A stretch of 40,751 nucleotides of DNA, from contig NZ_UUPU01000037.1 of the NCBI RefSeq assembly GCF_900591205.1, forward strand, positions 1-40,751, in the 5' to 3' direction. Made by a program: the position numbers and the translations under genes. The notes beneath the pieces are model-generated. The model was not told the origin of the DNA, ran no database searches, and worked only from the letters and a program-made list of their open reading frames with translations. Positions 31,542-40,435 of the stretch are shown here, piece by piece (the first letter of the stretch is position 1; each line of letters opens with the position of its first letter). The stretch is from Pseudomonas viridiflava (GTDB lineage: Bacteria > Pseudomonadota > Gammaproteobacteria > Pseudomonadales > Pseudomonadaceae).

Positions 31542-32870
31542 TCAGGCCGCGCGCGCCGCCGTATGCCGATTCACCGGCACCGGCAGCCCCAGATGCCCAC
31601 GTAACGTACTGTGGCTGTACTCACTGCGAAACAAACCGCGCTCACGCAGCAGCGGCAACACCTGCTCGGTAAACCGTGCAAAGTCCTCCGGCGCGCCCAC
31701 ATGGATGTTGAAACCATCCACCGCCCCTTCAACAAACCAGCGCTCGATCTCATCGGCCACGGTCTTGGGCGAGCCGACAAAACTCGAGAACGGCTTGGCA
31801 AAACGCAGCGCCGCCTGGCGCAGTGTCAGCTTCTGGTCGCGGGCCACCTGCTTGATGTTCTCGGCGTGCCCGCGATAACCGTTGCTGCCCAGGTCGCCCA
31901 GCTCCGGGAACGGTTCATCCAGCGCGTACTGGGTGAAGTCGTGGTAATTGAACGGCCGCCCCAGTTGCACCAGCGCCTTGTTCAGGTCCAGCTCGCCATT
32001 GCGTTCGCGGTCGATGGCCTGGGCCTGTTTGTCGGTGTCGGCAATGATTGGCGAAATGCCCGGCAGGATGGTCACGTGATCCGGGTTGCGCCCGGCAGCG
32101 GCGGTGCGTTGTTTGATGTCGCGGTAATAAGCCTGCGCGTCCTCGAAGTTACCCACGCCGGCAAAAATCCCCTCGGCATAATTCGCCGCCAGGCTGCGCC
32201 CGGATTCGGAAATCCCGGCCTGGAAAATCACCGGCTGGCCCTGGGCCGAGCGCTGGATATTCAACGGCCCGGTCACCGAGAAAAACTCGCCCTGGTGGTC
32301 GAGGCGATGCTGACGCTGCGGGTCCAGGAACACCTTGCTTGCCTTGTCGCGCACAAACGCATTGTCCTCGTAGGAATCCCACAGCCCTTGCACCACGTCC
32401 AGGTGTTCGGCCGCACGACGGTAGCGCTCGGTATGGTCGATATGCTGCTCAAGGCCAAAGTTGCCGGCCGCGCCTTCCAGGCCGGTGGTGACCACGTTCC
32501 AGCCGGCGCGGCCGCCGCTGATCAGGTCCAGGGAAGCGAACTGGCGCGCCACGTTGAAGGGTTCGGTATAGGAGGTGGTCAGGGTGGCCACCAGGCCGAT
32601 CTTCGACGTGGCACCGGCCACCGCCGACAGCAGCGTCAGCGGCTCCAGGCGATTGAGAAAGTGTGGCGCCGAATCCGCAGTGATATAGGGGCTGTCGACG
32701 ATGAACACCAGGTCGAACTTCGCCGCCTCGGCCTGCTGGGCCTGGGCGCGATACCAGTTGATATCGACACTGGCGTCGCCAGGTATCTGTGGGTGCAGCC
32801 ATTCGTTTTGCGCGGTGCCGACACCGGTGAGGATGGCGCCGAATTTAAGTTGCCGAGGGGATATGGGCAT
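31542..32870 (-). CDS. NtaA/DmoA/SnaA-family FMN-dependent monooxygenase
   Basis: 442 aa luciferase-like flavin monooxygenase of the NtaA/SnaA/DszA/DmoA branch. Landmarks: MPISPRQLKFGAIL, FDLVFIVDSPYI near 55, FASLDLISGGRAGWNVVTTGLEGAAGNFG near 112-140, GQPVIFQAGISESGRSLAA near 216, and SFVGSPKTVADEIERWF. These enzymes use FMNH2 from a separate reductase to oxygenate sulfur- or nitrogen-containing organics. No reductase gene is adjacent. Start ATG 32870 has AAGGAG eight bases upstream. It is the last gene of the receptor/importer/oxidase operon, 86 bp after RidA across a REP hairpin. Substrate unknown. Confidence 0.88.
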   Translation of the reverse strand: MPISPRQLKFGAILTGVGTAQNEWLHPQIPGDASVDINWYRAQAQQAEAAKFDLVFIVDSPYITADSAPHFLNRLEPLTLLSAVAGATSKIGLVATLTTSYTEPFNVARQFASLDLISGGRAGWNVVTTGLEGAAGNFGLEQHIDHTERYRRAAEHLDVVQGLWDSYEDNAFVRDKASKVFLDPQRQHRLDHQGEFFSVTGPLNIQRSAQGQPVIFQAGISESGRSLAANYAEGIFAGVGNFEDAQAYYRDIKQRTAAAGRNPDHVTILPGISPIIADTDKQAQAIDRERNGELDLNKALVQLGRPFNYHDFTQYALDEPFPELGDLGSNGYRGHAENIKQVARDQKLTLRQAALRFAKPFSSFVGSPKTVADEIERWFVEGAVDGFNIHVGAPEDFARFTEQVLPLLRERGLFRSEYSHSTLRGHLGLPVPVNRHTAARAA

Positions 32871-32903
32871 TGCAATGCTCCTTCATGGATGAACATGAAC
32901 CAG

Positions 32904-32933
32904 CGTGGTGAGCGGGCAAGCCCGCTCACCACG
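32904..32933. repeat. Compact REP hairpin
   Basis: CGTGGTGAGCGGGC, a two-base loop and its exact complement form a 14-bp stem between the RidA and monooxygenase genes. It is a variant (GGTGAGC) of the GGCGAGC REP core seen at 27 and 29.8 kb. Within an operon it may reduce downstream expression or protect the upstream mRNA. Confidence 0.85.
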
Positions 32934-32956
32934 ACAAGCTTTATCGCTACAACCAT

Positions 32957-33379
32957 TCAAACGGTTCGGGCGGCGATGGCTTCGACTTCCACCAATGCGC
33001 CCGGCAAGGGCAGCGCCACCACTTGCAGGGCGGTGCGTGCCGGTTTGTTGGGTTGCTCGGGCGTGCCGAAAAACTGCGTATAGCCGCGCTGCAACCCCGC
33101 GAAATCGAGCTTACCGTCGGTCTCTTCGGCGCCCACCAGGAACACCCGCAGTTGCACGATATCGCCGAGGTCCAGGTCTTGCTGGCGCAGGATCCGGCGA
33201 AGCTTGTTGAACACCGACACCGTCTGCACCTCGGTATTTCCATACACCCCCGGCACTTGCGGATCAGCTAGGTCGGGCAAGGTGCCGCTGACAAAAATCA
33301 GGCTGGCGGAGGCCGGTACGGTGACGGTCTGCGAAATCGGAAAATCGCCGACGCTGGTGCGTTGAATGCTGTCGCTCAT
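32957..33379 (-). CDS. RidA/YjgF-family enamine/imine deaminase
   Basis: 140 aa from ATG 33379 with GGAG upstream. RidA family landmarks: ISQTVTVPASASLIFVSGTLPDL, the NKLRRILRQQDLDLGDIVQLRVFL helix/strand, and C-terminal PARTALQVVALPLPGALVEVEAIAA, where the Arg that binds the carboxylate of imino acids (PARTALQV) is kept. RidA proteins hydrolyse reactive 2-imino acids to 2-oxo acids plus ammonia. It lies 11 bp after a flavin amino-acid/amine oxidase gene, whose product would be just such an imine; this is a coherent functional pair. Trimeric cytosolic protein by family. Confidence 0.9.
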   Translation of the reverse strand: MSDSIQRTSVGDFPISQTVTVPASASLIFVSGTLPDLADPQVPGVYGNTEVQTVSVFNKLRRILRQQDLDLGDIVQLRVFLVGAEETDGKLDFAGLQRGYTQFFGTPEQPNKPARTALQVVALPLPGALVEVEAIAARTV

Positions 33380-33390
33380 GGTCAAGCTCC

Positions 33391-34974
33391 TTATGAGGCG
33401 GCCAATGCCGCAAGGTGTGTTTGCCGGGTAACCCGTTCAGCCAGTTGCGCGACCACATGGCGCGCCGAGTTGGCCGCCGATTCCTGCCAGATGCCCACGC
33501 CGCTTTGCACCAGGCCGTCGCCGGCGAAATACACGCGGCCATGACCTTGCTCCAGCAGGGCGCTGGCGTCAGCCGGGAAGTGTTCGCGCTGCAGCCACGG
33601 GCCTTCACTGAAGGGGATCTGTTCCCAGGACACCGCCAACGGGTGGCGCAGGTGTTTGGAATAGCCCGGATGCAACAGCTCCACGGCTTCCCTGGAGGTG
33701 GCGTACTGCTGGTCGAACGGCCGTGCGCCAAACACATTGGCGCCCTCCCCGGTCACGTAGCCCGCTACCAGCAAGCCTTCGCGGGTGTTGAGGTCGTTGC
33801 TCGGATACCACAGCAGGCGCGCCGGGTGCTCGATCCACGACAGGCCGCCGTAGGTGCGGTAGTCGGTCTCCCAGAAGCGCGGCGATTGCCACGCCACCTT
33901 GGTTGCCTGGTCGCTGCGGGTGGTGAGCAAGGCGGCCTTGATCGGGTCGCTGAAATCGGTGTCGAGTTTGGCCAGCAGCGGCAGCGGCAAGGTCGAGACC
34001 AGATAGTCGGCACGCACCACCTGTTCGCGGCCGCTGAGCGGGTCGTGGTAGGTCACCGCCACGCCGTCTTCCAGCTGGCGGATTTGCCGCACCTGGGCGC
34101 CCAGCTGTACATGCCCACGCACGCGCTCATAGAAGGCGTCAGTGATGCGGTCCATGCCGCCGACCGGCTGGAACATGGTCGCCGAAAACTCCGGAAACTC
34201 GGTGTGCAGCAACGCGCCCCACAGCTCCGGGTGCAGCAATTGATCCAAGGCCAAGGGGCTGCGGCTGGCAGGCAAGGCGCCGGGATGCGCGGGGGATTCA
34301 AGGTGCCCCGAACGAATCGTGCCCTCAAAGGCCAACGCCTGGGACAGGTCGCCATACACCTGCAAAAACGCCAGCAAGCGCGTGCGTTCATCGCAGCTCA
34401 ACACATCGTCGAGGGCGTCGCGCTGTACCGCTTTGGCCAGCAACCCGGACACGTGCCCCCGCGCATCGTTGATCGCCTGGCCGACGGTAAATGCCGGCTG
34501 TTGCAGATCCGGCCGCACCTGCGCGCCATGGCTGCTGTTGACCAGCACCTCCAGCGGCACCCCCAACTCACTGCAATAGTCCAGAATGGTCCGGTGCTGG
34601 CTGGGGATCCTTGCCGGGCCAGCGTTGAAATACAGGCCCTGGTCGAAGGCCACGGTTTGCGTGCGGCCGTCCTTATAGTCCACGCGGTCGCCGTGGCGCA
34701 GGGTCCAGGTGCGTCCGCCCACGCGGTTACGGGCCTCCAGCACGTGCACGTTGAACCCGGCGCGGGTCAGTTCCAGGGCGGTGACCAAACCGGCAATCCC
34801 GGCGCCGAGCACCAGTACGCGAGTGCCTTGCCCCAGGCCGTCCTTGAGCTTCAGCGGTTGCGGGCGGCGGTGCGACGACGGCCCCAAACCGAGTGCCGCC
34901 AACGCATCCTTGACTGCCTTCTCGCCGCCTACAGCAGCGATGCTCGACAGCGCTTCACGTCGTGTCAGTCCCAT
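33391..34974 (-). CDS. Flavin monoamine / L-amino-acid oxidase
   Basis: 527 aa with AAGGAG before ATG 34974. The N-terminus LTRREALSSIAAVGG resembles a Tat motif but lacks a long hydrophobic core, so export is uncertain. FAD-binding VLVLGAGIAGLVTALELTRAGFNVHVLEARNRVGGR at about 53-88, the GGMDRITDAFYERV substrate segment near 277 and the C-terminal VYFAGDGL FAD clamp near 487 place it in the amino-oxidase family with L-amino-acid oxidases and tryptophan/phenylalanine monooxygenases. It would oxidise an amine or L-amino acid to its imine with oxygen as acceptor. It is followed by RidA and preceded by an amino-acid importer, which favours an amino-acid substrate. Confidence 0.85.
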   Translation of the reverse strand: MGLTRREALSSIAAVGGEKAVKDALAALGLGPSSHRRPQPLKLKDGLGQGTRVLVLGAGIAGLVTALELTRAGFNVHVLEARNRVGGRTWTLRHGDRVDYKDGRTQTVAFDQGLYFNAGPARIPSQHRTILDYCSELGVPLEVLVNSSHGAQVRPDLQQPAFTVGQAINDARGHVSGLLAKAVQRDALDDVLSCDERTRLLAFLQVYGDLSQALAFEGTIRSGHLESPAHPGALPASRSPLALDQLLHPELWGALLHTEFPEFSATMFQPVGGMDRITDAFYERVRGHVQLGAQVRQIRQLEDGVAVTYHDPLSGREQVVRADYLVSTLPLPLLAKLDTDFSDPIKAALLTTRSDQATKVAWQSPRFWETDYRTYGGLSWIEHPARLLWYPSNDLNTREGLLVAGYVTGEGANVFGARPFDQQYATSREAVELLHPGYSKHLRHPLAVSWEQIPFSEGPWLQREHFPADASALLEQGHGRVYFAGDGLVQSGVGIWQESAANSARHVVAQLAERVTRQTHLAALAAS

Positions 34975-34986
34975 GCTCGCTACTCC

Positions 34987-35910
34987 TTAGTCCGGCAGGC
35001 CCGGTGGGTTGATCAGCGACTTGTCGACACGCTCCACATCCAGGCCCCAGCGTTGCAGCACCTGTTCGTATTGGCCGCCGGCAATCGCGCCCTCCAGGGC
35101 GGTGTGGATCGGTCTGACCAGGCCGTTGTCCTTGCGCGTGGTCACGGCGATATCCGCCTGCAATGGCCAGCCACCGTTGACGGTGCCGACACGCTTGATG
35201 CCGCCGGTGATCGTGGCGGAATAGGCGTACACCGAGTTGGGCCCGAACAGCGCATCGCTGCGCCCCGACTGCACCGCCAGTTGCGCGGCGGCCTGGTCGT
35301 CGAAGTACTGCAACAGCGCGGGCTTGATGCCGGCTTTTTCGTTGGCCTCGTTCCAGGCCAGCAGGACTTTTTCCTGGTTGGTGCCGGAGCCGACGATGAT
35401 CTTCAGGCCGGCAATATCTTGCGCCTGCTTGATCTCGCTGATCTTGCTGGTGCTCTTGACGTAAAACCCCAGCACATCCTGGCGATAGGTGGCGAAGTCA
35501 AAGCGCTTTTTGCGCGCCTCGGTCACGGTGACGTTGCTGATCACCGCGTCGTATTTGCCCGAACTCACGCCCAGCGGCCAATCTTCCCAGCTGGTCTGCA
35601 CCACGTTGAGTTGCAGGCCCAAACTATCAGCGACAAGCTGCGCCGTGTCGGCTTCGCTGCCGATGGTGGTCTTGTCGTCATTGGCCAGCAGCGCCAGCGG
35701 CGGCCCGGCCACACCGGACACGGCCACGGTGAACTTGCCCGGCTGGGCGAACTTGAAGCCCGGCGGGATCTGCGCGATGGCCGCTTCGTTGCGCGGCACA
35801 TGGATACGCACGCGGTCGGGGCTGAGGTCGACCTGTTGCACGGCGAGCGCGGTTTGCGCGGCACTGACGGCCAGCGTCAGCAAGGCCACGCGGGCGGTAT
35901 TGATCAACAT
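34987..35910 (-). CDS. Periplasmic amino-acid binding protein (family 3)
   Basis: 307 aa. Sec-type signal peptide MLINTARVALLTLAVSAAQTALA (cleavage after residue 23 or so). The mature part follows the SBP_bac_3 pattern: FTVAVSG, LANDDKTTIGSEADTAQLVADSLGLQLNVVQTSWEDWPLGVSSGKYDAVISNVTVTEARKKRFDFA in pieces, then DIAGLKIIVGSGTNQEKVL and the late FGPNSVYAY hinge. Such proteins deliver amino acids to two-gene importers like those following here. Start has AAGGAG upstream; gaps of 18 bp to the ATPase and 12 bp to the oxidase gene show one operon. Confidence 0.88.
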   Translation of the reverse strand: MLINTARVALLTLAVSAAQTALAVQQVDLSPDRVRIHVPRNEAAIAQIPPGFKFAQPGKFTVAVSGVAGPPLALLANDDKTTIGSEADTAQLVADSLGLQLNVVQTSWEDWPLGVSSGKYDAVISNVTVTEARKKRFDFATYRQDVLGFYVKSTSKISEIKQAQDIAGLKIIVGSGTNQEKVLLAWNEANEKAGIKPALLQYFDDQAAAQLAVQSGRSDALFGPNSVYAYSATITGGIKRVGTVNGGWPLQADIAVTTRKDNGLVRPIHTALEGAIAGGQYEQVLQRWGLDVERVDKSLINPPGLPD

Positions 35911-35928
35911 GGGCAGTCACTCCTTGAA

Positions 35929-36702
35929 CTAAAGCACCTTGCCGAGAAAGGCCACGGTGCGGGGATGTCGGGGTTGGCGGAAAATCTGTTCGGGCGGGCC
36001 CTCTTCGATCAGTTGCCCATCGCAAAGAAACACCACGTGGTCGGCCACCTCGCGGGCGAAGCCGATTTCGTGGGTGACGATCACCAGGGTCACGCCCAGC
36101 CGGGTCAGGCCCTTGATCACATCGAGCACCTCGCCCACCAGTTCCGGGTCGAGGGCGGAAGTCGGTTCATCGAACAGCAGCACCTTGGGGTCCAGCGCGA
36201 GGGCGCGGGCAATGGCCACGCGTTGCTGCTGGCCGCCGGAGAGTTGGCGCGGGTAGGCATCCACCTTGTCCGCCAGGCCGACCTTGGCCAGCAGCTCACT
36301 CGCCTTGGCCTGGGCCTCGGCCTTGCTCCAGCGCTTGTGGGCCAGCGGCGCTTCGGCGATGTTTTCCCAGGCGGTGAGGTGCGGGAACAGGTTGAAGTTC
36401 TGGAACACAAAACCCACGTCGATGCGGCGCTTGAGAATCTCGCGCTCCTTGAGTTCAAAGAGCAGATCGCCCTTGCGCCGATAGCCCACGTATTCACCGT
36501 CGATGGTGATATGCCCGCTGTCGATCTTCTCCAAGTGGTTGATGGTGCGCAGCAAGGTGGACTTTCCCGAGCCGGACGGCCCGAGAATCACCGTGACCTT
36601 GCCCGGGTCGATGGTCAGGTCGATGTCTTTCAATACCTGCTGGCTGCCAAAGCGCTTGCCCACGCCCTGGATCTGGATACGGCCTGCGCGTGCTTCAGCC
36701 AT
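35929..36702 (-). CDS. Polar amino-acid ABC transporter ATPase
   Basis: 257 aa, single nucleotide-binding domain of the GlnQ/HisP type. Walker A GPSGSGKST near 41, Q-loop VFQNFNLFPHLTAWENI near 97, signature LSGGQQQRV near 158, Walker B VLLFDEPTSALD near 175 and switch His in VTHEIGFAREVADHVVFL. All catalytic residues are present. It overlaps the permease gene by eight bases and precedes the binding-protein gene by 18 bp. AAGGAG ribosome site before ATG 36702. Confidence 0.92.
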   Translation of the reverse strand: MAEARAGRIQIQGVGKRFGSQQVLKDIDLTIDPGKVTVILGPSGSGKSTLLRTINHLEKIDSGHITIDGEYVGYRRKGDLLFELKEREILKRRIDVGFVFQNFNLFPHLTAWENIAEAPLAHKRWSKAEAQAKASELLAKVGLADKVDAYPRQLSGGQQQRVAIARALALDPKVLLFDEPTSALDPELVGEVLDVIKGLTRLGVTLVIVTHEIGFAREVADHVVFLCDGQLIEEGPPEQIFRQPRHPRTVAFLGKVL

Positions 36703-37666
36703 GGGTTTTCTCCTTCAGCCAGCCGCGCAGGCGCTGCAATGGTGTAGGCGGCAGCACACGCGCGGTGCCACGCGCAAAGTGGCGCTCGACGTAGTACTGC
36801 GCACTGGTGAGCACGGTGGTGATAATCAAGTACCACACGGTGGCGACGATCAGCAGCGGGATCACCGCCTGGGTGCGGTTGTAGATGACCTGCACGGTGT
36901 AGAACAGCTCCGGCAGGGCCAGCACGTAGACAATGGACGTGCCCTTCACCAGGCCGATGATTTCGTTGAAACCCGACGGCAGAATCGAGCGCAGCGCCTG
37001 GGGCAGGATGATCCGGAAAATCCGCCGCGAGGCCGGCAAACCGAGGGCCGCAGCCGCTTCATGCTGGCCGGCGTCGACACCGATCAGCCCGCCGCGAATG
37101 ATCTCTGCCGCGTAGGCCGCCTGCATCAGGCTCAGGCCCAGCACGGCCACGGTGAACTGGCTGAGCACATCCACCGTCGACCACTCGGCGAACACCACAC
37201 TGGTGAACGGCACGCCGAGCACGATGTGGTCATACAGGTAGGCAAAGTTGTAGAGGATGATCAGCACCAGCAGCGCCGGCATCGAGCGGAAAAACCAGAT
37301 ATAGCCCCAGGCCAGGGCCGCCAGCAGTGGCGAACCCGACAGCCGCGCCAGGGCCAGCGCGGTGCCGAGGATGATGCTGAACACCGTGCTCAGCAGGGTC
37401 AACAGCAGCGTCTGGCCGAGGCCGCGCAGCACCGACGGCGAGAAAAACCACTGGCCGAACACGCCCCACTCCCAACGTGGGTTGGTGGCCAGGGAATGCA
37501 CGATGGCGAGCAGCACCAATGCGGCAAAGATCGACCCCACCCAGCGCCAGGGGTGCCGGGCGGGCACCACTTGCAGGGTTTTGATGCGCGTCGATTCACG
37601 CCGCTGGCGAACCGGCTGCTCGGTGACCTCATCTATCAGGTCATAGGATTTGGCGACGATGGGCAT
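36695..37666 (-). CDS. Polar amino-acid ABC transporter permease
   Basis: 323 aa His/Glu/Gln-type permease. It has an unusual 60-residue cytoplasmic N-terminus (VTEQPVRQRRESTRIKTLQVVPARHPW) before the first helix at about 42-62, then the domain starting VLRGLGQTLLLTLLSTVFSIILGTALALARLSG. It has RSMPALLVLIILYNFAYL and the coupling loop GQHEAAAALGLPASRRIFRIILPQALRSILPSGFNE. Only one permease gene is present, so it should act as a homodimer. It is 12 bp downstream of the TonB-receptor gene, linking outer- and inner-membrane uptake. Confidence 0.9.
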   Translation of the reverse strand: MPIVAKSYDLIDEVTEQPVRQRRESTRIKTLQVVPARHPWRWVGSIFAALVLLAIVHSLATNPRWEWGVFGQWFFSPSVLRGLGQTLLLTLLSTVFSIILGTALALARLSGSPLLAALAWGYIWFFRSMPALLVLIILYNFAYLYDHIVLGVPFTSVVFAEWSTVDVLSQFTVAVLGLSLMQAAYAAEIIRGGLIGVDAGQHEAAAALGLPASRRIFRIILPQALRSILPSGFNEIIGLVKGTSIVYVLALPELFYTVQVIYNRTQAVIPLLIVATVWYLIITTVLTSAQYYVERHFARGTARVLPPTPLQRLRGWLKEKTHG

Positions 37667-37678
37667 GTTTTATTCCTC

Positions 37679-40072
37679 TTAAAAGGCGTAAGTCAGCCGG
37701 GTGTAGTAGTACCCGCCGGTAAAACCGTAGGGCGAATAGGTGCCGTAGCTGCTGACCATGGTGCTGCTGGGCACGCCTTGTTTCTTGGGGTAGACGTCGA
37801 ACAGGTTCTTGGCGCCGATGGCCACGTTGAGGTCCTTGGTGAGGTGGTAGCCAAGGTCGAGGTCGGTGATCCATTTGGCGCTGTAGACCCGGTCGAGGCT
37901 GCGGTCGTCGGAGACGTTGACCTCCTTGTAGGAGCCGTAGCGGGTCAGGGCCAGGTTGAGGTTGAAGCGCTCGATGCTCCAGTCGCCGCCCAGGATCAGC
38001 TTGGTGCTGGGTTGCACGCCGGTGATCAGGTTGCGCGCCTGACGGTCCATCAGGTCGTAGGACGTGCCGAGGATCGTGGTGGACTGCTTGTAGTTGAGAA
38101 TTTTGGTCTGGTTCCAGTTGAACGCCGCCGTCCACTTCAGCGCGCCATACTGGCCCAGGTCCTGGCTGTAGTTGCCCACCAGGTCCAGGCCCTTGGTGCG
38201 GGTGTCGGCACCATTGATGAAGTATTGCCCGCCGGAGGTCGACGTGATGCCATTGCCTTGCAGCACCTGGGTGATTTGCGGGCCGAGCAAGGTGCCGGTC
38301 AGGGTGATGCGGTCACGCAGGTTGATCACGTAGGCGTCGGCGGTGAAGTTCAGGCGGTCGGTGGGCGTGAGGGTGAAGCCGAGGCTGAAGTTGGTCGAGC
38401 GCTCGGGCTTGAGTTCCTGGGCGCCGAGTGCCTGGGCAGCCGCCGAACCCACCGGCAATACCCCGTAGTTGATCGACTGATACACCCCATTCACCACGCC
38501 ATAAGTGGTGGAACGCGCACTGAACAGGCTGTTGGCCAGGGACGGCGCACGGAAGCCATTGCTCACGGTGGCGCGCACCGCGAACTCGGGGGTGAAGTCG
38601 TAGCGGGTGGTCAGCTTGCCGCTGCGGGTGGCGCCCACGCCCTGGTTGTAATGCTCGTAGCGAAAGGCGGTGCCCACGTACCAGTCCGGCACGGGGTTAA
38701 AGCCCACGTCCACGTAACTGGCCAGGCTGTTGCGCGAGGCGCTGCTTTCCTCCTCCGGCGAAATCCCGTTGGTGACCTGCGCCCCGGACGACGCACAGTT
38801 ACCCGGCGCCACGCAGTAGCCACCGTTGGCATAGGACGCATAGTCACCGGCCTGTACCTCATAGGTATCGCGCCGATGCTCGAAGCCGTAACTCAGGTCC
38901 AGCGGCTTTTGCAGGCCGACATCGAAGCCGCGCTTGAAGTCCAGGTTGGTGGTCAGCTCGGTAGAGATCCAGGTGCCGGAGGTGAAGTGATTCGGCGTGG
39001 CTTCGCCCAGGGACGGGTTCTGGTTGTGCGTGGTGCCCTGCTCCGCGTCGTTGCGCCCGTAGGTGGTGGACAAGTCCCAGTCCCACTCGCCGACCGTACC
39101 CTTGCCGCCGAGTGCGGCCTGGAAGTCATCCTCGTCGATAAACCAGGTGGGCGTGTAGCCGCCGGGGTAACCGTTGGGGCCGGTGGTGATGGTGTTGGTG
39201 ATGGTCGGCAGGCGGAAGTTCTGCCCCTGCTCGGCCTTGCGCCGCGAATAGGTGGTGAAGGAATACAGGCTGAAACTGTCGTCGATCGGCAACTCGGCGT
39301 TGTAGCCCAGGGTCAGCAGGTTGGTCTTGGGCGTGCCGTAGCCGCCATAGGTCGAGCGGCCTGCCTGCTCGTAGGCTTGGGCGTAGGTGTAGCCGTTGGC
39401 GCTGGCCTTGTTGTCGTCGTTCTGGCTGCGCGCATCCAGCGCCAGTTGCACGATACCGCCATTGCCGATTTCGAACCCCTTGTTGAGGCTTTGTTGCACG
39501 GTCTGTTTCTTGCCGTCGTAGCCCTGGCCGACGTTGGTCACCGAGGTGCCGCTGGTGTCGGCCTTGAGGATCACGTTGATCACCCCGGCGATAGCATCCG
39601 AGCCGTATTGGGCGGCGGCGCCGTCACGCAGCACTTCCACATGGTCGATGGCGCTGATGGGGATCAAGTCCAGATCGGCCGGTGCCGCGCCGGTGTTGAT
39701 GCCATTGATGTTCAGCGTGGCGGCGGTGTGGCGGCGCTTGCCATTGACCAGCACCAGCACTTCGGCGGCGCTCAAGCCGCGCAGGTTCGGGGCGCGGGCG
39801 ATGCCGCTGGCGTCCCAACCGGTTTTTTCCGGCAGGGTCAGCGAGGGGATCACTGCGCTCAAGGCTTCCATCAAACCGGGCTTGCCGGTGCTCTGCAGTT
39901 GCTTGGCGCTGACCACGTCGATTGGCACGGGGCTGCTGGTGACGGTGCGCTGTTCGGCGCCGCGGTTGCCGGTGACTACGACGGTGGACAGGGTGCTGTC
40001 GTCCTTGGCCTGGGCGGTGTTGGCCAATAAGGCGAGTGTTAACAGGGCGGTGGGTTGCAAGACTTGTTTCAT
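37679..40072 (-). CDS. TonB-dependent outer-membrane receptor
   Basis: 797 aa from ATG 40072; ATG 40078 is equally possible. Signal peptide MKQVLQPTALLTLALLANTAQA, then a TonB-box-like STVVVTG. The plug domain is at about 35-150 (IPSLTLPEKTGWDASGIARAPNLRGLSAAEVLVLVNGKRRH in pieces, VEVLRDGAAAQYGSDAIAGVINVI) and a 22-strand-type barrel ends in YYTRLTYAF with terminal Phe. It contains two Cys in CVAPGNCASSG, probably a surface-loop disulfide. No N-terminal signalling extension, so it is not a FecA-type transducer. It is first in an operon with an amino-acid importer and oxidase, so the ligand may be an amino-acid-like or amine compound rather than a siderophore (inference). Confidence 0.9.
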   Translation of the reverse strand: MKQVLQPTALLTLALLANTAQAKDDSTLSTVVVTGNRGAEQRTVTSSPVPIDVVSAKQLQSTGKPGLMEALSAVIPSLTLPEKTGWDASGIARAPNLRGLSAAEVLVLVNGKRRHTAATLNINGINTGAAPADLDLIPISAIDHVEVLRDGAAAQYGSDAIAGVINVILKADTSGTSVTNVGQGYDGKKQTVQQSLNKGFEIGNGGIVQLALDARSQNDDNKASANGYTYAQAYEQAGRSTYGGYGTPKTNLLTLGYNAELPIDDSFSLYSFTTYSRRKAEQGQNFRLPTITNTITTGPNGYPGGYTPTWFIDEDDFQAALGGKGTVGEWDWDLSTTYGRNDAEQGTTHNQNPSLGEATPNHFTSGTWISTELTTNLDFKRGFDVGLQKPLDLSYGFEHRRDTYEVQAGDYASYANGGYCVAPGNCASSGAQVTNGISPEEESSASRNSLASYVDVGFNPVPDWYVGTAFRYEHYNQGVGATRSGKLTTRYDFTPEFAVRATVSNGFRAPSLANSLFSARSTTYGVVNGVYQSINYGVLPVGSAAAQALGAQELKPERSTNFSLGFTLTPTDRLNFTADAYVINLRDRITLTGTLLGPQITQVLQGNGITSTSGGQYFINGADTRTKGLDLVGNYSQDLGQYGALKWTAAFNWNQTKILNYKQSTTILGTSYDLMDRQARNLITGVQPSTKLILGGDWSIERFNLNLALTRYGSYKEVNVSDDRSLDRVYSAKWITDLDLGYHLTKDLNVAIGAKNLFDVYPKKQGVPSSTMVSSYGTYSPYGFTGGYYYTRLTYAF

Positions 40073-40435
40073 GGCCATTCTCAGCTTTTTCAAATCGCGA
40101 GGTCGGGCGGTCACGCGGCATTCGAGGCAGCGCGGGGTGCATGGTTGGGGTGTGGCGGCGATTTGGAGCTAGGTGTGGCGCGGGGGTTGAATTGGCAACA
40201 TACGTTGAACTCCCTTCCAACGATTCTGCTGCGGGGTTGATTGCCCGGTCAGGTGTGCAGAATCTTGATTACGCTGGGCACCATCCGAGGTCAGGGGTAG
40301 GCTGTTGCGATCAAACATAACGGAATGGGTTTGGGAAATATAATGCTATTTGGGCATAAGCTAATATTCTTGTATTTCATTATTTTTTTGGTTTTTATTC
40401 ATAAAAGTGATGTCTTTTTGAGGTTGGGGTTTGGG
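40073..40435. other. Upstream region of the TonB-receptor operon
   Basis: A gene-free stretch. The part nearest the receptor is GC-rich; 40315-40420 is strongly AT-rich, unlike most of the window. It should contain the operon promoter on the minus strand, but I cannot fix the -10/-35 elements or a regulator site with confidence. A plus-strand reading frame from 40325 runs out of the AT-rich DNA into the repeat and is not credible as a gene. Confidence 0.4.

Noticed and set aside
33415..36747. Plus-strand open frame of about 1110 codons
   Set aside because: It lies antisense to four well-supported genes (oxidase, binding protein, ATPase, permease end); its residue composition is His/Gln/Arg/Gly-rich with no recognisable domain, as expected for an antisense frame in GC-rich DNA.
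36503..40030. Plus-strand open frame of about 1175 codons
   Set aside because: Antisense to the permease and TonB-receptor genes; low-complexity His/Gln/Gly/Val composition, no motifs and no convincing start site.
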